A stretch of 12,993 bases of DNA from Ignavibacteriaceae bacterium (GTDB taxonomy: Bacteria; Bacteroidota; Ignavibacteria; Ignavibacteriales; Ignavibacteriaceae), in the NCBI GenBank assembly GCA_031292465.1, contig JARLHB010000273.1, positions 1 to 12,993 on the forward strand, in the 5' to 3' direction. Shown here in pieces: positions 1 to 6,628 of this stretch (its first letter is position 1; every line of letters begins with the position of its first letter). The notes under the pieces are model-generated. The model ran no database searches and was not told the DNA's origin. It saw only the letters and a list, made by a program, of their open reading frames with translations. Both the position numbers and the translations under genes were made by a program.

Positions 1-414
1 AATGAATGAGGAGATAAGCTTTTCAACATCAAGCCTTACCTTTTGCAGTACTCCCAGTGTTTGCCCGCTTCTTTGATCCTCAAATAAGGCATAGGGCAGC
101 TTAAGTGAATGGCTTATTCCATCGGTGTAAATTTTTGCACCAACACGCTGAGTAATTACGTTTACGTAGTAATCCTGGAAATTTTTAGCCACCCGGGAAA
201 CGAAAGCCACACCAATAGCGGCTGCCAATAACAATGATACCCCTTTAAAGAAATCATTTGTGTTATACTGGGTAAATTTAGTTGCGTACTTATCGATAAC
301 AATTCGATAAATAACAGGATCCAGCAAGGAAAATATTTGGTTAATTGCTGCCAGAAAAAGGGCAACTAAAACCAGGATCCAATACTGTTTAAGATATGAA
401 TATAGAAGTCTCAT
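1..414 (-). CDS. ABC exporter, N-terminal part of the membrane domain (truncated by window edge)
   Basis: Reading the minus strand from the ATG at 414-412 gives 138 codons without a stop, running off the left edge. The protein begins MRLLYSYLKQYW and has a hydrophobic segment at about residues 10-31 and another at about 55-75. A motif around residues 105-135 (PYALFEDQRSGQTLG, then VRLDVEKLI) is typical of the intracellular coupling-helix region of type IV (MsbA-like) ABC exporters, where Phe-Glu/Asp and Ser-Gly precede a conserved Asp. The family normally carries a six-helix membrane domain followed by an ATPase domain in a protein of about 580-600 residues; the ATPase part would lie outside this window, so ATP binding is inferred. 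Substrate is unknown. It lies downstream of the HU gene on the same strand but is separated from it by a terminator, so it probably has its own promoter. No SD sequence precedes the ATG. Confidence 0.85.
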   Translation of the reverse strand, partial: MRLLYSYLKQYWILVLVALFLAAINQIFSLLDPVIYRIVIDKYATKFTQYNTNDFFKGVSLLLAAAIGVAFVSRVAKNFQDYYVNVITQRVGAKIYTDGISHSLKLPYALFEDQRSGQTLGVLQKVRLDVEKLISSFI

Positions 415-423
415 ATAGTTGAG

Positions 424-431
424 CAAAGATA
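424..431 (-). promoter_or_regulatory. Candidate -7 promoter box for the ABC exporter gene
   Basis: The minus strand reads TATCTTTG here, an exact match to the Bacteroidota -7 consensus TAnnTTTG. The -33 region about 19-20 nt upstream (near 451-455) is T-rich but lacks a clear TTTG. Only 9 nt separate the box from the ATG, so the transcript would start within a few bases of the start codon. It lies between the HU terminator and the gene, where a promoter is expected. Confidence 0.4.
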
Positions 432-480
432 ATAATTAAGGCTTTAAATAAGAAAAGAGATTTGTGATGTTCAGCGTGGC

Positions 481-514
481 ATAAAAAACAAAGCCTGCAA
501 ACAGCAGGCTTTGT
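481..514 (-). terminator. Rho-independent terminator of the HU gene
   Basis: Arms 488-498 and 504-514 are a perfect 11-bp inverted repeat (ACAAAGCCTGC and its complement) around a 5-nt loop. On the minus strand the stem is followed immediately by TTTTTTAT (488 down to 481, the first bases shared with the stem). It begins 16 nt past the HU stop codon. This is a canonical intrinsic terminator and separates HU from the ABC exporter gene. Confidence 0.85.
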
Positions 515-529
515 CAGCAAAGATTTTAA

Positions 530-823
530 TTACTTCTTTTGAGGAACGATAGCGTCTTTAGCTGCTTTCGCTATTCTAAATTTCAGAACCTTCTTTGCAG
601 GAATAACCATTGTTGCGCCAGTAGCAGGGTTTCTTCCCATTCTCTTTTTCCTATTTACTACCACTAGCTTTCCCAAACCTGGAATCACAAAAGATTTCTT
701 AGCTTCTTTATGAGCTAATGCAACCAGTTCTTCCAAAAACTGTCCTGCAAGTTTTTTGGTTGTACCGGTTTTTTTTGATAGATAATCCAGAATTTGTGCC
801 TTTGTCATAGACTTGTCTGCCAT
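530..823 (-). CDS. HU-family nucleoid DNA-binding protein
   Basis: A 97-residue basic protein of normal HU size (about 90-100). HU proteins form dimers that bend DNA with two beta-arms and help organise the nucleoid. Visible features are the helical N-terminal half (MTKAQILDYLSKKTG from residue 6), the saddle segment IPGLGKLVVV near residues 47-56, and the arm signature GRNPATG at 63-69 with the intercalating Pro at 66. The C-terminal half ends KFRIAKAAKDAI, as in the family. The PGLGKL form in place of the GFGxF of E. coli HU is a variant I associate with several environmental phyla. The ATG at 823 is preceded by an AAGGAAAA SD-like run at 828-835. The second Met (residue 6) would also give a family-like N-terminus, but the SD spacing supports the first. 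The gene is monocistronic: it has its own upstream AT-rich region and a strong terminator. Confidence 0.95.
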   Translation of the reverse strand: MADKSMTKAQILDYLSKKTGTTKKLAGQFLEELVALAHKEAKKSFVIPGLGKLVVVNRKKRMGRNPATGATMVIPAKKVLKFRIAKAAKDAIVPQKK

Positions 824-844
824 AGCGTTTTCCTTTTTTTTATT

Positions 845-852
845 AAAAGATA
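845..852 (-). promoter_or_regulatory. Possible -7 box for the HU gene
   Basis: The minus strand reads TATCTTTT, seven of eight matches to TAnnTTTG, 21 nt before the HU ATG. This would leave a short leader that includes the SD-like run at 828-835. No TTTG lies at the expected 19-20 nt upstream (a TTTG at 867-870 is only 14 nt away), so this is weak. Confidence 0.25.
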
Positions 853-939
853 GTTATTTCAATCGTCAAATTATAAATATTTATTTTCAAATGAAATATA
901 TATATTAAATTTTCTGAAACTTTTAAAATTAGTTTTAAA

Positions 940-950
940 CCCTGCCAGGG
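940..950. repeat. GC-rich 11-bp palindrome between divergent genes
   Basis: CCCTGCCAGGG is a perfect inverted repeat (5-bp arms, 1-nt centre) inside a very AT-rich stretch between the divergent HU and outer membrane protein genes. It could be an operator or part of a dispersed palindromic element. No second copy was seen in this window. The rest of the 824-1037 gap shows no gene. Confidence 0.35.
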
Positions 951-1037
951 CGGTCGAAATGAAATTTTGTAGCTTATTCTTTATTTAATTATTTTCAGGC
1001 ATGTTTATAAAAATTATTTTAGCACTTGATTAACAGA

Positions 1038-2975
1038 ATGAAGTTTCTGCCGTCCCTATTGCTCCTCTTTTATGCTATTGCTTTTTCACAATCAGCAGAT
1101 TCGTTAAAAACGTATAGCCATAGGCTGCAATTAGATACTACAAAGACTGCTCAGAGGGATACTCTTGCTCTGCCGGATTCCGTAAAAGCTAAAATAAGGC
1201 CTAAAACCGATACTTTAGTGCAGGTATATCAAAAACCTCTTAATAATAAAAGTTACTTTAATAATAGAAATGAATTTGATTTTACCAATTACAGGTATGC
1301 CGGTGATATACTAAAATCGTTCAACCTGGACTTCTTAAATGATTACGGAAGTATCGGGCAGCCGAATGAAACCTATTTATATGGGGTAGGTAATAACGGA
1401 ATCAGCTACTTTGAAGACGGTATTATGCAGAACAGCAGGCTGCAAAACTTTTTTGACCTGAATAGCATCCAGACAGAAAGTATTGATTCGGTTGAAATTG
1501 CCCCGCTGCCGCGCGGCTTTTTATATGGTTCGTTTAATAATATGGTTTCGGTTAATTTTATTACAAGAGACTTTGTACCCCCTCAGCCTTATACCAGGAT
1601 AAAATATTATCAGGGCCCTAACGGGGAGGCAATGATAGACGGACTGTTTAACCAGAAAATTTATAATAAGTTCGATATATCTTTCGACTTTACAAACCGG
1701 AAATTTGATTATTTATATGCTAATTCTGCTTACAGCAATTGGCAGACTAAGCTGAAAATAAAATATTATCTGAATAATAAAATAAACATTCAGGGAACGT
1801 ATGGTTTTGAAAATTCCAAAGTCGGGTTGAACGGCGGAGTTAATATAGATACCTTAATACAGAATAATTTAAATGTTAATGAATATCTTTACTCAGATAT
1901 TCAGGCGCCTGTTAATTCTTATTTGAGCACACAAAATTATAAATTCCATTACCTTAACCTGAGAATGCTAAGCACATACTTCGATAATTCCATTACCGAT
2001 TTTAATGTGTATTATAAGTTTGATTATACTGAACTAAACCAACCCACCGATACAACATATTACAAGACAGTAAATAAAAATAAAATTTACGGCGTATCGT
2101 TAAGGCAGGACTATAAAAAAGATTTGTTTGATTTTCAGTTTATCGGGATATATGAAACATCGGATTTAAAATATTATTCTTCAACCGATTCATCTTTTAA
2201 TTATTATCCCGTCAGCTATAATAATTTTTCCGCATCTGCAGTAGCGTCACTTCATTTATTGGACAGCAGCCTTGTTCCTTCAGTATTCTACAAGTTTTCA
2301 AATGAGTCAGGCAATAATTACATGCCGGAATTAAACGGCAGTTATAACGGCTATGGCGCAGATATTACTTATAACCCGTTTGATAAATTAAAGTTTTATC
2401 TGGGCTTTTCTAATTTTAGAACCAGAGCGGGATCAAACTATAGCCATAGTTTTGAAGCCGGTATAACTTCATCATTCGGCAGCCTTTTTGCAGATGTAAA
2501 ATTGTTCAAAAGGGGAGCGTTACAAGTAAATAATTTGTACCCCTTCCTAAATAATACAAATTACTTCAATCAGGATTTAACCGGTATCGGGGCAAATATA
2601 AATTACATGTTCTGGAAGTTTTTATTAGAAACCCAGACTTCTTATTATCAGACAGGAAACTCTTCAGAATTATTGTATCTCTTCCCTAAAATAAGCTTTA
2701 CAGGCGGAGTTTATTATAAAAATATTGTATTTTCAAATAATCTTAATCTAAAAACCGGCCTGTTATATACATTTATTGGCAAACGCAATTCATCGGTTGG
2801 GGAACTAAATTCAAATTGGAAATTAGACCTTACCGCAGCCGGCGAGATAAAAAAAGTTACGATGATATATTTTACCTGGGAAAACTTATTGGATAATAAA
2901 TATTATATCATACCATATTACCCGATGTACCGCCGCGGTATCAGAATCGGCCTAGCCTGGGAATTATTCAATTAA
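1038..2975 (+). CDS. Outer membrane plug/beta-barrel protein, TonB-dependent-receptor-like
   Basis: A 645-residue exported protein if started at the ATG at 1038. That start puts a clean signal peptide first (MKFLPSLLLLFYAIAFS, cleavage near residues 17-19); a TTG at 1026 would only add four residues ahead of it. Residues about 20-75 are a polar linker rich in Thr, Asp and Lys. Residues about 83-178 look like a plug domain: YAGDILKSFN, a Gly-rich Gln-Pro segment, then FEDGIMQN, and a SIDSVEIAP strand near 148-156 resembling the end of TonB-receptor plugs. The remainder alternates polar and aromatic residues as in a large beta-barrel. It ends ENLLDNKYYIIPYYPMYRRG followed by GLAWELFN, close to the typical receptor C-terminus. 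I see no TonB box and no N-terminal carboxypeptidase-like domain. The substrate is unknown. No SD precedes the ATG. Its 3' end lies 7 nt from that of the convergent regulator gene. Confidence 0.75.
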   Translation: MKFLPSLLLLFYAIAFSQSADSLKTYSHRLQLDTTKTAQRDTLALPDSVKAKIRPKTDTLVQVYQKPLNNKSYFNNRNEFDFTNYRYAGDILKSFNLDFLNDYGSIGQPNETYLYGVGNNGISYFEDGIMQNSRLQNFFDLNSIQTESIDSVEIAPLPRGFLYGSFNNMVSVNFITRDFVPPQPYTRIKYYQGPNGEAMIDGLFNQKIYNKFDISFDFTNRKFDYLYANSAYSNWQTKLKIKYYLNNKINIQGTYGFENSKVGLNGGVNIDTLIQNNLNVNEYLYSDIQAPVNSYLSTQNYKFHYLNLRMLSTYFDNSITDFNVYYKFDYTELNQPTDTTYYKTVNKNKIYGVSLRQDYKKDLFDFQFIGIYETSDLKYYSSTDSSFNYYPVSYNNFSASAVASLHLLDSSLVPSVFYKFSNESGNNYMPELNGSYNGYGADITYNPFDKLKFYLGFSNFRTRAGSNYSHSFEAGITSSFGSLFADVKLFKRGALQVNNLYPFLNNTNYFNQDLTGIGANINYMFWKFLLETQTSYYQTGNSSELLYLFPKISFTGGVYYKNIVFSNNLNLKTGLLYTFIGKRNSSVGELNSNWKLDLTAAGEIKKVTMIYFTWENLLDNKYYIIPYYPMYRRGIRIGLAWELFN

Positions 2976-2982
2976 AAGAATT

Positions 2983-3702
2983 TTAGAGGCTAAGCATCTC
3001 TTTGAATTTAATTGCCTGCCTTCTTGAAACTTCCACTTTATTTCCGCCCTTTAGTTTTACAAGCAGACCGCCGTTAAGCCAGGGCTCTATGTTCTCAATC
3101 CATTTTAAGTTTACTATATGTTTTCTGTTGGCCCTGAAAAATGTTTTACCGTCTAATCTTTCATCAAGATAATTTAATGTTCTTAAAATAAGAGGCTTGT
3201 TATCTTCAAAATAAAGCCTTACATAATTTCCTTCGGATTCAAACAGCCGTACAGTAGCAAGTTTTACAAACCAGCACCTGTCGCCGTCTTTTACAAACAC
3301 TTGGTCGGATTCAGTTAATACCGGCGATTCCGATTCCTGAACTGCGGCTTTCCTGTTCTTCTCAATTATTTTTTTTATAGTATCTTCAAGGCGTTTAGGC
3401 TCAATAGGTTTAAGAAGGTAATCCATAGCATTGTATTCGAAAGCTTTTAGAGCATATTCGTCATAAGCAGTTGTAAAAACAACAATGGGAACGCTGTCAA
3501 GTTCTTCCAGAAGTTCAAAACCGTTTTTACCCGGCATCTGAATATCTAAGAAAATAAGCTCCGGGTTCAGTTCGGAAATTTTGTTTAATGCATCATCAAC
3601 ATTAACGGCTTCGCCCACAATATTAATGTCTTTGAACGGCGTTAATAACCTGCGCAGTTCAACCCGTGCCAAACGTTCATCATCAATTATTAAAGCTTTC
3701 AT
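2983..3702 (-). CDS. LytTR-family response regulator
   Basis: A 239-residue two-domain transcription regulator. Residues 1-120 form a receiver domain with the acidic pocket D7-D8, phosphoacceptor D53 (FLDIQMPG), the conserved Thr at 77-78 and K98-P99 (YLLKP). Residues about 134-239 form a LytTR DNA-binding domain with the recognisable stretch TFFRANRKHIVNL at 187-199 and the C-terminal EVSRR at 224-228. LytTR regulators bind short direct repeats in promoters; no target site could be assigned here. The start codon lies inside the 3' end of the kinase gene (20-nt overlap), and a strong GGAGG lies 8 nt upstream, so the two proteins should be made together from one mRNA. It is most likely phosphorylated by the neighbouring kinase. 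The paralogue cannot be named from sequence alone. Confidence 0.93.
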   Translation of the reverse strand: MKALIIDDERLARVELRRLLTPFKDINIVGEAVNVDDALNKISELNPELIFLDIQMPGKNGFELLEELDSVPIVVFTTAYDEYALKAFEYNAMDYLLKPIEPKRLEDTIKKIIEKNRKAAVQESESPVLTESDQVFVKDGDRCWFVKLATVRLFESEGNYVRLYFEDNKPLILRTLNYLDERLDGKTFFRANRKHIVNLKWIENIEPWLNGGLLVKLKGGNKVEVSRRQAIKFKEMLSL

Positions 3703-4831
3703 TTTTTGTACCTCCGGTTGGAATAACTAATTCTGCAAGAACTTCATTTTTAGATTCATTATTGATTGAGAATGATGCTTTTTCACCATAAAGAAGATGC
3801 AGCCTGTGTTTGGTATTGCTTATACCAAATCCCGTTGCATGGATGAACTCAAAATTATTTATTTGCCCGCTATTCTTAATCATTATATGAAGAGACGAAT
3901 TTATAAGCTCTGTTTTAATATTAATACATCCCCCGTCTGTAATTTTAGATATACCGTGTTTAATGCCGTTTTCTACCAGTGTTTGTATCATCATCGGCGG
4001 TATCTCTATACTTATAGTTTTAGGGTCAATTTCTATTTTGTATCTGAGGCGCTCTTCAAACCTTACAGACTCTAAAGCCAGATAATCGGATACTGCCTGC
4101 ATTTCTTCACCAAGCGGAACTGTTTCAACCCGCTCCATTTTCAATGAATACCTGAGTATATTGGATAGCTTTGTAACTGCCGTTTGCGCGTTTGAAGGAT
4201 CGATCTCTATTAATGCTCTTATGCTATTTAACGCATTAAACATAAAATGCGGATTTAATTGGGACTTAAGAGTCTTCAATTCGAAATCTTTAACGGCGGC
4301 TTCCCATATTAATGATTCTATTTGAACCTGCCTGTAATTTTCAAAATAATGTACTGAAAAGTAAATAAGCGTCCACAAAAGAAACGTGCTTGTTGTACGG
4401 AACGCATCAACTAAAAACAGTGAGGTTTTGAAATTAAAGAAATGATGACTATTTATCCCTGAATTAAACATAAAAAAAATGAATGACATCAACATCCCGA
4501 TTAAAATATTTGTTCCCAGTATACGGGGTACAACATTTTTAAGCGGAAGGTTAAGCCAGTTGTTTTTTTTAATTATGTCTTTAAAAATATGAGTAAGAGA
4601 AATGCCTACAAAAGACTGGTAAGCTATCTCAACAGTCTTTTGCCATGAAGAATAACCGAACGTAAGGCTGAAAAAAATATTTACCAAAGCGAAAACCGAC
4701 CAGCCTGTTAACTGGCATATCCAATAAACTTTTCTTCTGTTCATCCGGCTATTTGTTTCTGCTGGCACATTTGTGCCGGGATAAATTGTAACAGCGCCAA
4801 TACCTTTTAAATGATGTTTATTATTCTTCAT
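3683..4831 (-). CDS. LytS/YehU-type membrane sensor histidine kinase
   Basis: A 382-residue kinase from the first ATG. About four hydrophobic segments (roughly residues 36-58, 67-85, 103-123 and 137-163) form an integral-membrane N-terminal half with no large extracytoplasmic domain. A short coiled region follows, then the His_kinase motif QLNPHFMFNALNS with phosphoacceptor H195. The ATP-binding part shows the N-box LVENGIKHG (N288) near 285-293 and a GFGISNTKHRL glycine box at 334-344. This arrangement is that of the LytS family (PF06580 type), which pairs with LytTR regulators, as it does here. The start is uncertain. M30 (4744) gives MNRRKVYWICQLTGWS, the usual beginning of this family in Bacteroidota, and residues 1-29 are polar and look unlike the family. 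Neither start has a clear SD. The signal sensed is unknown. Confidence 0.92.
   Translation of the reverse strand: MKNNKHHLKGIGAVTIYPGTNVPAETNSRMNRRKVYWICQLTGWSVFALVNIFFSLTFGYSSWQKTVEIAYQSFVGISLTHIFKDIIKKNNWLNLPLKNVVPRILGTNILIGMLMSFIFFMFNSGINSHHFFNFKTSLFLVDAFRTTSTFLLWTLIYFSVHYFENYRQVQIESLIWEAAVKDFELKTLKSQLNPHFMFNALNSIRALIEIDPSNAQTAVTKLSNILRYSLKMERVETVPLGEEMQAVSDYLALESVRFEERLRYKIEIDPKTISIEIPPMMIQTLVENGIKHGISKITDGGCINIKTELINSSLHIMIKNSGQINNFEFIHATGFGISNTKHRLHLLYGEKASFSINNESKNEVLAELVIPTGGTKNESFNN
3711..3715 (-). promoter_or_regulatory. Strong ribosome binding site for the response regulator, inside the kinase gene
   Basis: The minus strand reads GGAGG with an 8-nt spacer to the ATG at 3702-3700. 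It is embedded in the last codons of the kinase gene, whose stop lies 17-19 nt beyond the regulator's start codon. This arrangement fits translational coupling and fixes the regulator start. Confidence 0.75.
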
Positions 4832-4905
4832 TAAATATAATCGTATCTATAATAAAAGGAAATCATTATCCTGAAATTTTACAGTACATCTATAGCTTTA
4901 AAATT

Positions 4906-4939
4906 TTAATTCCCCCTTAAACATATAAGGGGGAATTAA
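4906..4939. repeat. Perfect 14-bp inverted repeat (hairpin)
   Basis: Arms 4906-4919 (TTAATTCCCCCTTA) and 4926-4939 are exact complements around a 6-nt loop. It sits about 75-90 nt upstream of the first kinase ATG and 250 nt past the rseP stop. On the minus strand it is followed by AAAATTTTAAAG, not a proper T-run, so a terminator role is doubtful. It may be a leader structure or an operator upstream of the kinase gene. Confidence 0.55.
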
Positions 4940-5146
4940 TGAGAGAGTATACATTAGTCAACCACTAAAAGTCCTAATCTCTATTCGATAAGCAAAATTA
5001 AATCTATTTTTAACTAAGCAGGGAAATAATAGTATCAATGGATTTTTACAAGGATGAACGGAAAGTGGGCGGTTTGGTTTTGGGGAATTCCCTGTAAAGA
5101 GAATCCTTGGAACGGGGATGGAAAAAATAAGGAGCCCTGTATAATA

Positions 5147-5178
5147 AGAATCCCAATATTAAGGAATATTGGGATTCT
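5147..5178 (-). terminator. Likely terminator hairpin after rseP
   Basis: Arms 5147-5160 (AGAATCCCAATATT) and 5165-5178 are perfect 14-bp complements with a 4-nt loop. It begins 13 nt after the rseP stop. In the minus direction the stem is preceded by a T-run (the complement of the As at 5179-5185) and followed by TTATTATA, an interrupted T-tract. The position and stem strength fit termination of the dxr-rseP operon, although the tail is imperfect. Confidence 0.55.
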
Positions 5179-5190
5179 AAAAAAATTGTC

Positions 5191-6552
5191 TTACAAATTG
5201 ATTATGTCGTTATAAATTATAAATGCCATAAGCATCAATAATATAACAAAACCGGCATTTTGTATTCCGATTTTGATCTTGATTGGAATTTCTCTTCTGG
5301 CTATACCCTCTATAATAATAATTAATAAATGTCCTCCGTCCAGAACAGGGAAGGGAAAGATATTTATAATAGCAAGGCTTAAACTAAGTAATGCAAGGAA
5401 ACGCAGGAATGTAAATATTCCGTTTTCAGCAGATTTGGCAGCAAACTTTGCTATCACTACAGGCCCGCCAAAGGCTTTGCCGAAAGCTATCTTGCCTGTT
5501 ATAACATTGCCTGCCATTTGATAGGTCTCTTTGGTAATGTTCTTTATATCCTTAACGCCAAAGTAAAAAGATTTAAAAAAGCTATAACTTTGATATACAA
5601 CCTGTCCGGTTATTGCTTCACCCAGGCCGACGCCAATCAAACCATTTGCACCGGGGGTTACGGAAAGATTAAGAGTATCTTTGTCTCTTAGTACTACCAC
5701 GGGAAGCGGTACGTTTTTATGGCTGGTAATTATTTGAGTCGTTTGCTGTGCGCTATAGAGCGGAACATTATTTAATGACAGTAAAAGGTCGCCAGGTTTG
5801 ATGCCTGCCTGTTGTGCAGGAGATTTAGACATAACCTGAGTAATTCCCGGTTTGATTCCATCAGGAATTAAAAACGGTTCATTGCTTTCATCAGATGGAA
5901 TTCTGGATCCCGGGACATTAATTGTCTTAGTTACACCTTTTCTTAGGACCTCAATGGTAAGGGGTTGATTTGAGCTGTTAAGAAATAAACCTTTGTTAAC
6001 TTCTTCCCAGTTATTTACAGATTTGCCATTAATTGTAAGCAGTTTGTCGTTTGAGGCAAACCCCAGCGAATCCGCAGTGCTATTTGGCGCTACAAACGAG
6101 ATAGTAGTGGTCTTTGCAATTGCCTGGCCGTGAAAAAAATTAAAACCCCAGAATACAACTAAAGCAAGTAGCAGATTCATAATAACGCCGGCAGAAATAA
6201 CAATCATTTTCTGCCATGTAGGCCGAGCACGGAATTCATAAGGCTGGGGTTCTTTGTCAATAAATTCGGTATCAAAACTTTCATCAACCATACCGGCAAT
6301 TTTTACGTATCCGCCCAATGGCAGCAGGCTTAATCTGTAGTCCGTATTGCCCTGACCGTCAAAATTTTCCGGTAAATCTCCGAAGGTAAATCCAGTTATC
6401 TTATTCCATCCGAATAAACGTTTACCAAAACCAATTGCAAATACATCGGCTCTCATTCCGCATAATTTTGCAGCAGCAAAGTGCCCAAACTCATGTACGA
6501 GAACAAGTATAACTATTGTGATAATAAAATATATAATATAATTCGCTATCAT
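5191..6552 (-). CDS. rseP: RseP-family site-2 zinc metalloprotease
   Basis: A 453-residue inner membrane protease of normal family size. The first transmembrane helix carries the zinc site HEFGH at 20-24 (H20, E21, H24), and the third zinc ligand lies in LDGGH at 404-408 (D405) in a C-terminal membrane helix. Other family marks are LPLGGYVK at 77-84, a membrane helix at about 114-138, two PDZ domains at about 148-212 and 236-298, and GPVVIAKF at 363-370. In E. coli this enzyme cuts the anti-sigma factor RseA within the membrane and clears signal peptides; the substrates here are unknown. The start is supported by AAGGAG at 6564-6569, 11 nt before the ATG. It follows dxr by 76 nt on the same strand, the same order seen in many bacteria, so cotranscription is likely. 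A hairpin 13 nt past the stop probably ends the operon. Confidence 0.96.
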   Translation of the reverse strand: MIANYIIYFIITIVILVLVHEFGHFAAAKLCGMRADVFAIGFGKRLFGWNKITGFTFGDLPENFDGQGNTDYRLSLLPLGGYVKIAGMVDESFDTEFIDKEPQPYEFRARPTWQKMIVISAGVIMNLLLALVVFWGFNFFHGQAIAKTTTISFVAPNSTADSLGFASNDKLLTINGKSVNNWEEVNKGLFLNSSNQPLTIEVLRKGVTKTINVPGSRIPSDESNEPFLIPDGIKPGITQVMSKSPAQQAGIKPGDLLLSLNNVPLYSAQQTTQIITSHKNVPLPVVVLRDKDTLNLSVTPGANGLIGVGLGEAITGQVVYQSYSFFKSFYFGVKDIKNITKETYQMAGNVITGKIAFGKAFGGPVVIAKFAAKSAENGIFTFLRFLALLSLSLAIINIFPFPVLDGGHLLIIIIEGIARREIPIKIKIGIQNAGFVILLMLMAFIIYNDIINL

Positions 6553-6563
6553 TAACTGAAATT

Positions 6564-6569
6564 CTCCTT
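6564..6569 (-). promoter_or_regulatory. Ribosome binding site of rseP
   Basis: The minus strand reads AAGGAG, 11 nt upstream of the rseP ATG. The spacing is slightly long but it is the only SD-like motif there and supports the chosen start. Confidence 0.6.
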
Positions 6570-6628
6570 CATAAAAAAGTACTAATTGATTTTACAGGCC
6601 TAAGAAATATTTTACATTTAAAAATAGC

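Larger units (their letters stand above)
4832..5190. other. 359-bp intergenic region with no convincing gene
   Basis: It lies between rseP (3' end) and the sensor kinase (5' end), both on the minus strand. It contains two perfect 14-bp stem hairpins (4906-4939 and 5147-5178) and the 10-bp palindrome GGGAATTCCC at 5083-5092. The stretch 5041-5140 is locally more G-rich than its flanks. The kinase promoter should lie within it, but no good TAnnTTTG box was found on the minus strand. No tRNA-like fold was seen. Confidence 0.6.

Noticed and set aside
1026..1040. A TTG start for the outer membrane protein gene.
   Set aside because: It adds only MINR ahead of a signal peptide that begins naturally at the ATG at 1038, and has no SD.
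5083..5092. Palindrome GGGAATTCCC as an operator.
   Set aside because: A 10-bp palindrome without a nearby promoter or a second copy is too weak to call.
5054..5215. A 53-codon plus-strand reading frame (MNGKWAVWFWG...) in the rseP-kinase gap.
   Set aside because: It runs through the rseP terminator hairpin and into the 3' end of rseP on the other strand, has no properly spaced SD, and its composition is not recognisable as a protein family.
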